The notes under the pieces are model-generated. The model was not told where the DNA came from. It saw only the letters and a list, made by a program, of their open reading frames with translations, and ran no database searches. A DNA stretch of 64,000 bases. Source: Ichthyophis bannanicus. Its lineage: Eukaryota > Chordata > Amphibia > Gymnophiona > Ichthyophiidae. How positions within the stretch are numbered: the first letter of the stretch is position 1; every line of letters starts with the position of its first letter. Both the position numbers and the translations under genes were made by a program. Where the stretch lies: NCBI GenBank assembly GCA_033557465.1, contig CM066033.1, forward strand, positions 705,035,637 to 705,099,636, in the 5' to 3' direction. Below are positions 1 to 12,110 of this stretch, in pieces.

Positions 1-1
1 T

Positions 2-2224
2 TTGGGCGGTGCCAACTCCTCGGCATCGGCGCCGGCGTCGAGTGTCCCACTCTTCACCAGGGACTGTCAGCTGGTGTCCTCGGTGCCGATCGACTCGACC
101 CAGCCTGGCTTTCCTGCCTCCCAGCCGTGCGCGGCTGGGAATCGTCGGCTGGTGTCCTCGGTGCCTTCGGGGCTTACCGACTCAACCCGGTCTGGCGTGC
201 CTACATCCCTGCCATGCGCGGAGGTGGTGCCCGCTTCGAGCGGTACCGATTCGTCGGCATCGAGTGTTTCACTCTTCGCCGGGGATCAGCATCGGGTGTC
301 CTCGGTTCCTCCAGGGCCGATCGACTCGGTCCAGGCTTCCGCGGGGGCGGTACTGGCCTTGAGTGGCCCCGCCCCCTAGTGGCAGCTTCGGGGTCGAGTA
401 CCCCATTCGTCATTGGGGGTCGCCATCTGGCTCCACCTTCGGAGCCGATCGATCTGTCCCGGACAGGCGGCTCAGCACCCCCACATTGCACGGGGCCGGG
501 GCCGGGGCCGGACAGCGCCGACCTCCCGGCATCGCCGCGGGCGCCGTGCCCCACTCGTCACTAGAGTCTGCCCGCGGGAGGCCTCGGGACCTTTGGTCGC
601 TTCGGCCCAGAGAAGTGCCGCTGCCATGGCGCCAGGGCGGTGCGTCTCACTCCCCGCCGGGGCTCGTCGGCGGGTTACCTGGGTACCCTCGAGGCCGGCT
701 GGTACGTCCCGCAAGGTTTTCCCACTTGGAAAAACGGGCATGGGGAGAACCCCGACGTCTGGAAGGGCCTCTCTCCCGACAACGGGGAAGGCGTCGGGTA
801 TTTCCCTCTTCGCCGAGTTTCAGCCTGGGAGGCCCTCGCTGCCCACGGCACCGATCGATGCGATTCCGATCCGCTTTCCGGGATCAGCAGCGCCGGCGCC
901 GCCGGGGCCCTCTAGGGAGGCGTCGCTGGCTTCGCTCGGTTCGATGCCCAGTCTCGAATCGATCTCCAGTCTTGAAGGCACGGCTCCGACGTCTTTCGGA
1001 ACCGACCCCGGCCTCTTCCGACGGCGCAGTGCAGAACTTGCCGGCTCTCCGGCTGCCTCGGCGCCACTCCAGCCGCCTTCGCTGGCTGTTTTGGGGGCAG
1101 TCCCGCCCCCAAAGTCGGGGTCGGGGCCGAGGCCGCTCCCTTCGATGCCCAGCTTGGAATCAATCCCGGGCTCTGACGATGCAGTACCAACTGCCTCGAG
1201 TCGGCACTGTCAGTACCCTCCTCTATTTAGAGCGATTCCTCCTGCGCACCAGCATGGAGGGTCCCCTGGTGGTCAAGCGGGCCCTTCAACCTCGGCCTCC
1301 CCCGGAATAGCTCCACTGGGAGAACCGTCTTTTCAGGATTTTCTCCTTGACATGGCGGACTTGCTTGCCATTCCTCTCCCGGGTCCCTCGCTAAGTCCGG
1401 GTCCTGCAGAACAGGCAGCCATAATGCTTCCTCTGCATCCTTCCCTGCGGGACCTTCTGCTCGGGATTTGGCGCTTGCCTTTGCAGGTTCCTGCGCCGTC
1501 TGCAGCCATGCATGCCCGGTATCGGGTGCCCACCTCTCCGGGGTTTCAGACGCACCAGCTTCCCCATCATTCCATTGTGGTGGAATCGGCGCTGAGGAAG
1601 GTCGGCAGCAAGAAGAAGCACTCTTCTTGCCCCCCGAATCGTGCGTCTAAGGCGCTGGACAACTTTGGGCGACGGACCTTCCAGACGTCCATGTTGGCTT
1701 CCAGAATCCTTTCATATATTTTCTATATGAGCCTGGCGCTTCGGGAGGTCACCGAGAGGTTATCTCTTTTGTCTCCCTTTGTGTCGGCCACTAAGGCCCC
1801 CAACTATTCCTTGCTCCTGTACCATTGCAGGAATATCTCTTGGTTCCTTTCTCGTGCTGCCCTAGACTCTTTTGAGTCTGTTGGCAGGTCCTCTGCTGTT
1901 GCCATCGGGGCGCGTCGTAGAGCCTGGTTGCAGGCTTCCGACTTGTGCAGCTGGGCACAACATAATCTGGGTACTTCCCCATGCACTGGGGAAAACCTCT
2001 TCAATGGCGAGGCTTTGCGTCAGGTTGCTCAGTGCTCCGCTGATCTCTCTAGCGCTGGCCGTCCGGGGTCCTCTCCCTTCCCCGGGGGTAGGAAATGTCC
2101 TTCCCGGCCTTCCTTTCTGAGGAAGAGGAAGTGTCATCCCTCCGCCCACCTGCCAGGTGCGCACCTGCCAGGGCCGTCTCATATCGGTCGGAAGTGCCAG
2201 GATACTCATGCCAAGCAGCCTTAG
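2..2224 (+). pseudogene. DIRS A gag, N-terminus outside window
   Basis: A single frame is open from base 2 to the stop at 2222-2224, except for a TAG at 377-379. The first two thirds are Ser/Pro/Ala-rich with repeated units around PSLESISS and PSLESIPG (roughly 940-990 and 1140-1175). The C-terminal third is the conserved part shared with B, D, E and G: LDMADLLAI, QLPHHSIVVESA, a Tyr-rich stretch near 1700-1750, and GENLF near 1990. By position and conservation this is the structural (capsid/nucleocapsid-like) protein. No RT frame follows, so the protein could only package RNA with enzymes supplied by another copy. The TAG means this copy is probably dead. Confidence 0.8.
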
Positions 2225-3880
2225 GCGCCTGTCTGCGGCAGTTCGCTTAACTTCTCTTCCAGAGGTTTATTTCCAGCTCTACACTGGGGTCCTTTTCAGT
2301 ATGTCAAGTGGTTCGGATGCTTGCTCAGGAGTTTACGGAGCTCCCTCCCTCGTTGTGGAGGGGGACCTCCACTACTCTAGGATAGCCTAGCCCCACATGG
2401 CTGTTCTATCCTTCATCTGACTTACCCTTCGGGGCGTCATTCGAATCTCCTCTCCCGGGTTTCCCCGCTTGAGGGGATCACGCACCGACTCTTCCTCCTT
2501 CCAGTGTAGACCCTCGCCGCTACCCCGAGCATGGTCCGGACAAATCCCCGACAGGGCCGGACCACCCCCGCCCTATTGTCTGTCTTCTCTGTTCTTACAG
2601 GGAAACCACCTGGTTCTGTCCAGTTGCTGTGCGAGCGCAAGTCCCAGTGTGCTATTAATGCTCCCGCATGCCACTTCGGCTATCTGGCGCACTAACGCTC
2701 CCCAAAGGCCCGCGTCCTAGCTCCTGGGACGTGGCGGCATGTCTGACTCCTGTCAGTCTTCTACACCGCTCCCTGCCTTCTTCAGAGCGGCGAAGGGCAT
2801 TGCCCCCTGTCCCTGTAGGTCCTTTTCTATATGACGGGGGTGACGTACACAGTCACACCATGGCTATAGGGCTATTCTATCCCCTTGTCTTCCTTGTGGG
2901 ATGGAGGACAGGGTTTTTTTCTGCGTGACTGTCAGGGAGTCGCACCGGACGCCTACTGCCCCTGGTGTGCTTTTCCTCACTGCTCGGCCTTTCACGCAAC
3001 CATACTGCTCCTCTCTCCAATCTGCCCCTGCACCACGCAAATAGGCTCATCACTTGATGGCCCTTTTCCCGCCGCCTTCCAGGTGGGCGCTCTCCTGTGG
3101 ATCAGGGGCAGGTCCGAGCTCGCAGTATGGTTCTCACATGTGCATGTTCCCCTGCGTACACGTTAGTACCTGGGTGGGCGTTCCTGGGCCCGCCTATAGC
3201 CCGATATACATCTTTACAGGTCGTTGGATATATATCGGTACAGGTGGGCGCTTTTGGGAGATGTTTATAGTGCCCTGTGTCTTGACGACTATCTCCCCAA
3301 TTGTCGGTACTGCCGTTTTGTTGTTTCTACGGGGTCCGGCCAGCCCGCTTGCCTGCGTCCTGCGGCTAGGGTTCTGGGACCGGTTCTGTTTAAACTTACT
3401 GCTGTGAAGTCAACAGCCCCCTTTTTTTTGTTTACGCCTCCTTGTCTGGTGGCTTTCAAACACAAGGTCTTCCTATCCCGTGTCAGCTAGGGAAGACAGT
3501 GTACCCCTCGGTATCCCGGGGTACACTCCTTTCTTCTCCGGGCTGGGTTTTTCCCAGATCGGCCGGTCTTCTGCTTAGTCCTCAAGGTTGGGGACTCTGC
3601 TCCTCCGGAGTTCTCAGCCTCTCCTAGAGCTCCTCGTGAAGACCTGCCGTCCTCTCCAGTGCCTGTTGACGCCTGCGTCTCCAGCCCGCCCGGACTGGGA
3701 ACTTCGTCCTCACTGCGGTGCAGTTCCCTTGAAGACTTCGCATCTACAGTACCCGTCGCAGCTCTGCCTCCTACAATCCAGTAGGTAAGCTCTAGATTGT
3801 CTGGATCATTAACTGCTTAATGATACTTGACGTGGGTTGAAGACTCCCTCTGTCGTCTTTAGGTTGCTGTGCCTTGGCAA
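2225..3880 (+). other. Non-coding interior of DIRS A where RT and recombinase would lie
   Basis: About 1.65 kb between the gag stop and the 3' non-coding end. None of the usual motifs (YLDD, TDAS, QLPFG-like RT blocks, HxxR of the recombinase) is visible in any forward frame, and the short ORFs have no family look. The stretch just before the ICR (near 3845-3895) may keep a trace of the recombinase C-terminal coding end, judged only from similar wording before CAACTCCT in B and D. Confidence 0.5.
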
Positions 3881-3999
3881 CTCTTCTCAACTCCTACCCC
3901 CCATCCCTCAGGGGATGCCGGGGATCCAGGTTGGGCGATGCTGCCCTGTCTAGGGACGCGCATTCTGGGATCTCCCCTGGCACCCTCAGCTAGGGAGTC

Positions 4000-4102
4000 C
4001 CCATATGTGAAGACTCATTCCTGCTTGTTCCTGGAGATAGCACAGTTACTTACCTGTAACAGGTGATCTCCGGAACAGCAGGAATTAGTCTTCACAACCC
4101 AC
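4000..4102 (+). repeat. Internal complementary region (ICR) of DIRS A
   Basis: The segment starts CCATATGTGAAGACTCATTC and is the reverse complement of the left tip seen in sister copies. After the trinucleotide ATA it becomes the reverse complement of the right tip (4337-4361 and inward). In DIRS elements such a region templates completion and circularisation of the cDNA. ATA here predicts a TAT circle junction. Confidence 0.85.
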
Positions 4103-4176
4103 CCACCTCCCCTAGGAGTTGTATCTCTTTCTCTCTTCCTTCCTCTTCCTCTCCTTCTGTCTCAGCTGTGAAACTC

Positions 4177-4361
4177 AACTGGGGAGAGGCAGTAGGAAGG
4201 GCGGGAAGCTACCGCGCAGGCGCGAGGGATGCTCCCAAAAGCCTTCTGTTTGGATGCTGGGGAGCATTCCCGTGCGGGCTCCGTCGGCGCCGACGTTACC
4301 CATATGTGAAGACTAATTCCTGCTGTTCCGGAGATCACCTGTTACAGGTAAGTAACTGTGC
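4177..4361 (+). repeat. Right inverted terminal repeat of DIRS A
   Basis: The segment matches, inverted, the left repeats of B, D, F and G. It contains the palindrome CGTCGGCGCCGACG at 4282-4295 and CATATGTGAAGACTAATTCC. The last 25 bases (GATCACCTGTTACAGGTAAG and onward to GTGC) extend past the part paired with the left repeat. Confidence 0.85.
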
Positions 4362-4364
4362 TTT

Positions 4365-6600
4365 CCCCGTCTTTGGAAGAGGTTTATTTGTCCATTAATT
4401 CTCTAAATATTTAAAAGTCTGAATCATATCTCCCCCATCCCTCCTCTCCTCTATAGTGTACACATTTAGGTCTTCATGCCTCTTCTCATAAATCTTCTGG
4501 TGCAGGCTCCAAATCATTTTGGTCGCCTTCCTCTGAACTGCTTCCAGCCTCTTTATATCCTTTGCGAGATACGTTCTCCAAAACTGAATGCAATATTCTA
4601 AGTGAGGCCTCACCAGCGACTTGTACAGTGGCATTAGTACCTCTTCCTTTCTGCTGGTAATTCCTCTCTGTATGCAACCCAGCATTTTTCTGGCTTTTGT
4701 CATTGCCTTGTTACACTGTTTCGCCACCTTGAGATCATCAGAAACAATCACACCGAGGTTCTTCTCTTGGTCCATGCACACCAATCTCTTGCCCCCTATT
4801 GCATACAGTTCCCTTGGATTTCTGCTTCACAAGTGCATGACACTGCACTTCTTCACATTAAATCTTAACTGCCAAGCATTAGACCATCCTTCCAGCTTTT
4901 GTAGATCTTTCCTTATCTTCCCCACACCCTCAGGGGAGTCCACTCTGTTGCAAATTTTGGTGTCATCTGCAAAAAGACAGACTTTTCCATTCAGCCCTTT
5001 GGCAATATCACTCATGAATATATTGAACAGTACTGGTCGCAAGACCGAACCCTGGGGCACATCGCTAATCACCTTCCTTTCATCCAAGTGAATTCTGTTT
5101 ATCATCACCTTCTGTCGTCTGTCAGTCAACCAATTTCTGATCCTGTTCAACATCTTGGGACCCAGCCCCAAGTTCACCATCTTGGGACCCAACCAAGTTT
5201 ATTGATAAGCCTCCTATGAGCAACAGTATCAAAGGCTTTGCTGAAATCTAGGTAGATCACATCCACTGCATGCCCTTGGTCTAGTTCTCTGGTCACCCAG
5301 TCAAAGAACTCAATCAGATTTGTTTGGCAAGATTGTCCTTTGGTAAAAACATGTTGCCTCGGATCATGCAACCTGTTGGTTTTGAGGAAGTCCACTATTC
5401 ACTCTTTCAGGAGCGTCTCAATTACTTTTCCCGCCAGCGAGGTAAGGCTTACTGGCCTGTAGTTTGTCACTTCTTCCCTATTACTACTTTTGTGGAGAGG
5501 TACCACATCAGCCGTTCTCCAATCCTGTGGAACTTCTCCTGTCTCCAAGGATCTATTAAAAATATCCTTTAAGGTCCCTACAAGAACCTCTCTGAGCTCT
5601 TTCAGTATCCTGGGGTGTATCCCATCTGGTCCCATAGACTTGTCCACTTTCAGTTTTGCAAGCTGTTCTAACACATCATCTTTTGTGAATAGTGTGGTAT
5701 CTACTTCATTCCCATTTGTATATTAATCACAAGTGGTCCTTTTCCAAGATTTTCTCTAGTGAAAACAGAGCAGAAGTATTTGTTTAGCATGGTTGCTTTT
5801 TCAATGTCACTTTCCACAAATCCGTTTCCAGCACTTTTGAGTCTGCAATTCCACTTCTTATTTTCCTCTTCTCCCGAAAATACCTGAAAAAAGTCTTATC
5901 ACAATTCACATCTTTAGCCATCCTTTCTTCTGCCTTTGATTTTGCTATCCTTTTTTCTCTTTTAGTTTGATCTTTTTGTATTGTATTCTTTTCTGTGTTC
6001 CTCTGTTTACGAGCTTCTGAATTTTGTGAAAGCTGTTTTTTGCCTTTATTTGTGCATCCACTTCTTTGGAGAAACAGAGGTTTCCTTTTCCTCTTGTTTT
6101 TATTTACTTTCTTTACGTATGTGTCTGTTGCACCTCTTATTGCTTTTTTTGGTTTAGCCCATTGCAATTCCACTTCCCTTAACCCCTCCACCCTACCAGC
6201 TCCTCCTTCAGGTACTTGGCCATTTCACTGAAATAAGCATTTTTGAAGTCTAAAACTTTGAGTTTGCTGTGATTGGATTCCACCTTGGCTTTTATCTCAA
6301 ACCACACTGTGTGATGATCGCTGCTGCTCACATGGGCACCCACTGGATATTCGACATGCTATCTCCATTGGTGAGCACCAAATCCAGCACAGAGCTCTCC
6401 CTGGTCAGTTCCATCACCATTGGTTTAAGTAATGCATCTTGGAAGGCATCCACAATTGTTTTACTTCTTTCCAGATTTGCAGAAGGAACACTCCAATCCA
6501 CATCGGGTAGATTAAAGTCACCCAATATGATCACTTCCCTCTTCATGGGTATCTTTGCAATACCTTATTGGCCAGTCACCCATCTGTGCCTTCAGCAAGA
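4365..6600 (-). pseudogene. CR1-clade LINE ORF2 (endonuclease end to RT), decayed
   Basis: Read on the minus strand, the pieces follow the order of a CR1 ORF2. The endonuclease end has GDFNLPDVDW and LDLVLTNGD (about 6400-6546). A basic linker lies at 5784-6191. RT blocks follow: MGPDGIHPRILKEL and YRPVSLTS (5399-5674), YLDFSKAFDTV (5174-5395), DVPQGSVL with FADDTKI (4827-5192), and a C-terminal part with LVRPHLEYC (4395-4784). Frames change between pieces, so it is dead. It begins right at the TTT beside the DIRS A right tip, so A probably inserted within or against it. Confidence 0.85.
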
Positions 6601-6892
6601 GCATTTTTTTGTCTACTACTGCCAGAAATCAAACTGCAAAACAGCCCCAGCAGGCATAAACAAACATGTGGAAAATGGTGAGCCAGTTGATGAGAAGCGG
6701 CATTTTAGAAGGCACATCTAGGAAGAATCTGGGACAGAGCAGAATGTCCAAAAAAACAGGTCTCTTCGGGCAAGAAATAATAACGGTGGCAATGAAAGTG
6801 CATTTTGCGTGTTGCCCTGGAAGCATTGTATCAATGAAATGAGGACTTTTTTCCCCTTTATTCGTGGCCAGGAGCAGAACAGCTGAGTCAGA
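6601..6892. other. Unassigned spacer
   Basis: About 290 bases between the minus-strand CR1 and the plus-strand LINE ORF1. Nothing recognisable was seen. Confidence 0.3.
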
Positions 6893-7900
6893 ATGTCATG
6901 TATTCAATGCAATAACTATGGTGCTTTCATTCTAAGAAGAATCATTTGGATCCTAAGACCTTGCCCTATATGCCTCAAGTTAGCTGCTATGCATAAGGAA
7001 TTGACTCTACTAAGGGAAGAATTAGCTGCAATTAAACACATTTCCTCTAGGTTACAAACTGAACAAAATCCACCACCGCTTCCACAAAGAATCAAACAGC
7101 CCAGGAACAAATAGATCACAGTGTTCCCTCTAAGCTGTGCGCGTGCACACACCTCGCCGAGCGAGCGCACATACGTTATAACAGAGCGCACAAAAATTAC
7201 GGTTCTGATTCTGATAGAAAACAACACAGGTGTCTTAAAATTTAAAAGTTGTTGTGTATTTACAGTTTTCACAAGTTCTACAATATTTTCTAGTGCAATC
7301 AATGTGGTGTACATACTGTATTCTGACGTGTAGTCAAATTTTAAAGTATATAACTCTGTGTTGTTATGTGGCGCACAAAAATTTAACCTTCCTTCAAAAG
7401 CTGCACAGCTGATATTTTATGCGCACACAGCCTACAGAAAATTAGAGGGAACATTGGTTGCAACCTGTAACGCAGTGACACCCTGTACATCAAGTGATAT
7501 CCTTGCATAATGCCTTCTCTGCCTTGGATAATGAGGGTGCCCAATCGATGAAAACTGAAGTGCCCTTAAAAGATAGACTTAATGCCAAATCTACTGATAA
7601 TGTACCAAATAGGAAGAAAAAATCACTAAACAGAAAACTACTACTCCTTGGAGATTCCATCATCAGAGGCAGCAACTTAGGAACACAGCTCAAAGGAGAG
7701 AGGATGGTCAAATGCGTCCCAGGCTCTTCAGCCAGCAGGAATACAAACCAAATTGTTGGTATAGTTAGTGCAGAAAATGAGCACTCCAAAACTGATATTG
7801 TCATCCACTTGGTATAAATGACCTTGATAAAAACAGTGCCTCTGCAGTTCAAAGGGACTTCCAGACTCTGGGAGAGAAACTCAAGCCCATTGCTAACAAT
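6893..7900 (+). pseudogene. LINE ORF1 fragment with GDSL-like esterase domain (first part)
   Basis: The first ORF (6893-7114) starts with a Cys-rich motif (CIQCNNY, then CPIC) followed by a predicted coiled coil (MHKELTLLREELAAI). After the hAT insertion the frame resumes at 7494-7817 and contains LLLGDSIIRGSN, the catalytic-serine block of the esterase domain found in ORF1 of many CR1/L2-group LINEs. A stop at about 7815 and further frame changes show decay. The domain is cut at 7900 by DIRS B and continues at 13634. Confidence 0.7.
7119..7456. mobile_element. Short non-autonomous hAT-like DNA transposon
   Basis: The ends are near-perfect inverted repeats: CAGTGTTCCCTCTAA at the left and TTAGAGGGAACATTG at the right, the CA(G/A)TG ends typical of hAT. 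The 338-bp body is non-coding with CG-rich ACGT words near its left end. It interrupts the LINE ORF1. The 8-bp flanks (ATAGATCA and GTTGCAAC) do not match, so the target duplication has decayed or my ends are off by a few bases. Confidence 0.65.
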
Positions 7901-8063
7901 CTCCAGGAACAAGCAGGAATGAGTCTTCACATATGGGTACGTCGGTACCGACGGAGCCTGCGCGGGAACGCTCCCCAGCATCCCAAAAAAGGAAAGCTTT
8001 TGGGAACATCCCACAGTGCCTGCGCGCTGCCTTCCCGCCTTTCCTAACCGCCTCTCTCCAGTT
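7901..8063 (+). repeat. Left inverted terminal repeat of DIRS B
   Basis: Starts CTCCAGGAACAAGCAGGAAT and pairs with 13441-13602. It holds the 14-bp palindrome CGTCGGTACCGACG at 7940-7953. The pyrimidine-rich stretch that follows (8063-8270) leads to the gag start. Confidence 0.9.
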
Positions 8064-8271
8064 CTTCTTTTCCGCGGAGCCAGCAGGTCGTGTTCCTGTC
8101 ACCGCTGAAGAAGTTCTTTATTTTATTTCTTTGGTCGCGCGTCTGCCTTCTTCGACGTCGGACCGGTATCGCCGGTCTTTTCTTTCTTTTCTTAAAAAAA
8201 TATAATTCTTCCGTTTCACTTTAGTGTATGTTTTTGTCTCTTTGGGCCTTAGGCCTAAGGGAAACTTCCTC

Positions 8272-10187
8272 ATGGAAAAGCCCGCCTCCGGGTTTAAAAA
8301 ATGCACTAAGTGCAGCGGTACCATTTCTGTTACCGACACCCATGACTGGTGTCTTAAATGTTTGGGTCCTGACCATTCCATCATGGATTTTGCATCCTGC
8401 TCCATGATGTCTAAGAGAGGTTTACAGAACCGAGCAGCTGAGCTCAATACCCTGTTTCCCTCTGATGCAGCTTCGGTGGCATCGACGTCGTCCAGGGCTG
8501 CTTCTTCCTCCTATGGATCTCAGGTAACCAAACATAAATCCAGCCAGTCCTCGAAGGGTAGATCTCCCTCTAAACATCGAGATGCCTCCGGGCTTGCCCT
8601 CGAGGATCTTGCACTGGCAAACGTACCCCGGCGGGAAGCTCCGGCTTCCAAAGCTCCTCCTATGGGGTCACAGGTTGACATCGATGGCACGGCCTCGACC
8701 GATCACCTGTTACAATGTTCTGGGGTACCGGTGGAATCTGCCGGTACCGATGTCCACACTCAAAAACAATAGAAATATCATTCACTCTCAATGATACCGG
8801 TACCGATGTCCAGACATTGATGGCGTCGATGGATCAGAATATTCTGACCATGCAGCAGGCCATCACGGCATTCATTCAAGCTGCGACGCCGCTGGTACCG
8901 CAACAAGCTCCGTTGCCGGTACCAGCACCGGCACCAATCTCGGTTCCGGTGCCGGTACCAATTGCATCGACATCGGCTTCGGTGTCCACTGCAACGGTAC
9001 CCTGTCCGATGATGCCCATCGGTACCAAACCGGTACCGATCACTCCCGATGTCGATACCACTCGGTACGCATATCGGGCTCTACAGGAGCATCCAGACAG
9101 GCGATACTTCGATTCCTCCGAAGACTCTGATGCATCGGCGGTTTCTGTCGAAGCATCGGTACTCCTTCCTCAAGAGCCTTTTTCTCCAAAAAGAAGAATG
9201 TCTCCTCCAAAGGACTTGTCTTTTCAGGACTTTATAAGAGAAGTGGCCAAGGGGCTCTCTATCTCAGTCGCCCCTGAGTCAGAGCCTAGAGCCAAAAAGT
9301 TGGATATTTTGCAATATCCCAAGGCTCCTAAAGAGACAGCCACTTTGCCAGTTCATGAGATCCTTTATGATCACATGTTGGGCATATGGGAGACCCCTCT
9401 TACTATCTCTTCCCACTCTCTTAGGCTAGACACCATGTACCGTGTCCCGCCTTGTCCTGGGTTTCATAAGACTCAGCTTCCTCACCACTCTATTGTGGTG
9501 GAGTCTGCCATGAAAAAGTTAAAGAGTGCAAAAAGGCACTCTTCTACCCCTCCAGGGAGAGAATGTAGAACCTTAGATGCTTTTGGCAGAAAAATCTTTC
9601 AAGCCAGCATGCTTGTTGCCAGAATCAACTCCTATAGTCTCTATATGAGGATGTTTCTAAAAGAAGTTACAGATCATCTGCAAACTTTCCTCCCTTTTCT
9701 TCCAGAAGATAAGAGGGAAGAGTTTCTCACTTGGCTTAAGCATGCCCAAGATGTTTCCAAATTTTCCAACCGTGCAGTCTTTGACTCTTTTGAGGGTGCC
9801 AGCAGAGCTTCGGCTATTGCCATAGGTGCACGCAGAATTGCTTGGTTACAAGCTTCTGATCTAGAACCTTGGGTCCAAGATGGATTGGGAAATCTTCCTT
9901 GTACAGGTGAAAATATTTTTGGCAAGGATTGGCAGTCAAAGGCCACACAGATGGATGCAGAAAATTCTGCTTTGAATAGGCTTTCAAAGTCTACCTCTAA
10001 TCCTGTCAAGAAGAGGTTGTTCAAGAAGCCATATTTTCCCAAGAAGGGACGATATTATCCTGTTTATGGTCAACAGACATCTTCTGCAGGTCGTTTTGCT
10101 GCAAAGCGTCAACAACCTAAACAGGCCAAGCCTAAGGCTGCAAGGACTCCTGTAGCCCAACAGCCTCAGCCTCCTCAGGGCCTTTGA
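8272..10187 (+). pseudogene. DIRS B gag, one frameshift
   Basis: I start it at ATG 8272 (MEKPASGFKKCTKC) because E, G and J start at the matching place. An N-terminal cysteine cluster follows: CTKC, then WCLKCLGPDH, then a partly lost third pair. A Ser-rich part and a region coded by repeated GGTACC words (8720-9070) come next. The conserved C-terminal domain has FQDFIREVAKGL, QLPHHSIVVESA and GENIFG. The tail is basic (KKRLFKKPYFPKKG) and Gln/Pro-rich, as expected for nucleic-acid binding. A one-base frameshift lies between about 8750 and 8800. The frame ends CTT TGA C, and the RT frame is +1 from it. Confidence 0.85.
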
Positions 10188-12110
10188 CTTGCATCTAGAG
10201 AACTTAGCCTTTCTGGCTCTAGCAGAACCAGAGCCTCTCACCATTCCAGGAAGGTTAGCTTACTTTGCTCCCAGATGGGAACAAATCACAGCAGAGCAAT
10301 GGACCCTCTCCATCATAAGGGAAGGGTGCAAACTTCATTTCTCAAACCTTCCTCCTCACACCATGGTGAGACAGTTCAATTCTCAAACATCTCTCCTCGA
10401 CCTTCTCGGTCAAGAGATTACTACCCTTCTTGCCCAAGGGGCAATAGAAGAAGTACCCCTTCTTCAACAGGGCTCAGGGTTCTACTCCCCCTATTTTCTT
10501 ATCCCAAAGAAAACAGGGGGTTACAGACCCATATTAGATCTCAGAGAATTGAACAAATTTTTATGCAAGGAGAAATTCAAAATGATTTCTCTAGGTACTC
10601 TCCTTCCATACCTTCAGAGTCAGGATTGGCTTTGTTCTCTAGATCTCAAGGATGCGTACACCCATATACTCATCCATCCAGCACACAGAAGGTTCCTTCG
10701 GTTCCTTTATCAAGGGAAGCACTACCAATACAGGGTACTTCCTTTTGGTCTGGCCTCTGCTCCAAGAGTATTCACAAAATGCATGGCAGTAGTAGCTGCA
10801 TTCCTACGCACTCTAGGAATTTTCGTATTCCCATATCTGGACGACTGGCTCATCCGAGCTCCATCCCAGTCAGAAGCCCAGACTTCCCTAACCTGCACAA
10901 TGCGTGTTCTGCAGTGTCTGGGACTGGTGATAAACATTCCAAAGTCCCAACTCACCCCTACTCAGTCTCTAGAGTTCATAGGGGCCTTGCTGGATATCAC
11001 CACTGCTGGGCCTATCTTCCCCAGGCCCGTTGCCTACGCTTAGTGCAGTTAGCCTCCCAGATTCAGTTAAAAACTCATTTAACTGCTTGAGAGATGTTAC
11101 AACTGCTAGGCCACATGGCATCCACTGTGCATGTGGTCCCTTATGCTCGCCTTCACATGAGGGCAGCTCAATGGACTTTGTCCAGCCAATGGACCCAGGC
11201 ATCAGGGGGTCTGTCGGACAAAATAGCAACCTCCAGGCGCCTCTTTTGGTCTCTCCAGTGGTGGAAGTCCACTCCAAATCTGTTGCAGGGGTCCCCCTTC
11301 CAGCAGTTGTTACCCCAAGCAACCCTTACAACAGATGCCTCTCCAAAGGGTTGGGGAGCTCATCTTCACGACCTCTCCACCCAGGGTATTTGGTCCCCAC
11401 AGGAGACCTCTCTACATATCAACATCTTAGAGCTCAGAGCAATCTTCCTGGCTCTCAGAGTCTTCCATACCCTGCTCAGCTACAAGACAGTCCTCATTCA
11501 CACGGACAACCAAGTAGCCATGTTCTATGTGAACAAGCAGGGAGGGACTGGCTCTCTGTCGCTTTGCAACGAAGCTCTGAGATTGTGGGCCTTCGCCAGA
11601 GAGCATAAGATTCATCTTCTGGCAGTATACCTTCCAGGAGTTCAAAACTCTTGGGCAGACAGACTCAGTCGAGTTCTGCTTCCACACGAATGGTCCCTCC
11701 ATATGGACCAGATAGTCAGAATCTTTTGAATTTGGGGAACCCCAGACATAGACCTCTTTGCAAGTCCGTGGAATGCCAAACTTCCCTGATTCTGTTCCAG
11801 AATTCCGTGTCAGGGAGTTCAGGCCAAGGATCCCTTCCTCCTTCATTGGGGTCAAGACTTCCTATACGCCTTTCCACCCATTCCACTAATTCCCAAGACC
11901 CTGTTCAAGCTTCAGAGAGATCGAGGGACTATGATCCTCATAGCTCCACGATGGCCACGCCAAGTGTGGTACCCTCTACTCCTGCATTTCTCTCAAGCTC
12001 CCTCCCTGGACTTGGGATCTGCTCCAGATCTCCTGTCTCAGGAGGGGGGAACGTTGTGGCACCCAAACCCCCAATCTCTCCATCTCAGGGCTTGGTTGCT
12101 GAAGGCTTAG
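10188..12110 (+). pseudogene. DIRS B reverse transcriptase-RNase H-methyltransferase-like ORF
   Basis: The RT domain (10188-11020) carries LIPKKTGGYRPILDLRELNK, DLKDAYTHI, LPFGLASAPRVFTK and the catalytic block YLDDWL. RNase H (about 11320-11680) shows TTDAS, ELRAI, HTDNQVA and ADRLSR. The last part (11730-12110) is the DIRS Dam-like methyltransferase region, with the motif FPPIPL. There is a frameshift near 11005-11030 and in-frame TGAs at 11088-11090, 11727-11729 and 11787-11789. No ATG opens the RT frame, so entry by frameshifting from gag is plausible. The recombinase frame overlaps the 3' part. Confidence 0.88.

Larger units (their letters stand above)
1..4361 (+). mobile_element. DIRS copy A, 3' part of a gag-only element
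   Basis: The window opens inside this copy, so its left terminal repeat is missing. It holds a long gag reading frame, then about 1.6 kb with no recognisable reverse transcriptase or recombinase, then an internal complementary region and a right inverted terminal repeat. The right tip ends in GTAACTGTGC at 4361 and is followed by TTT. The DIRS assignment rests on the ICR, which is the reverse complement of the left and right tips joined, and on gag similarity to copies B and E, which carry RT and recombinase. Copy D has the same gag-only layout. Confidence 0.85.

Noticed and set aside
363..1310. 315-codon ORF in another frame of DIRS A gag
   Set aside because: Arg/Pro-rich translation of GC-rich repeats; the conserved gag blocks are in the frame open from base 2.
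8876..9061. Gly/Thr-rich minus-strand peptide with GTGTG repeats
   Set aside because: Complement of the GGTACC-rich gag stretch; low complexity only.
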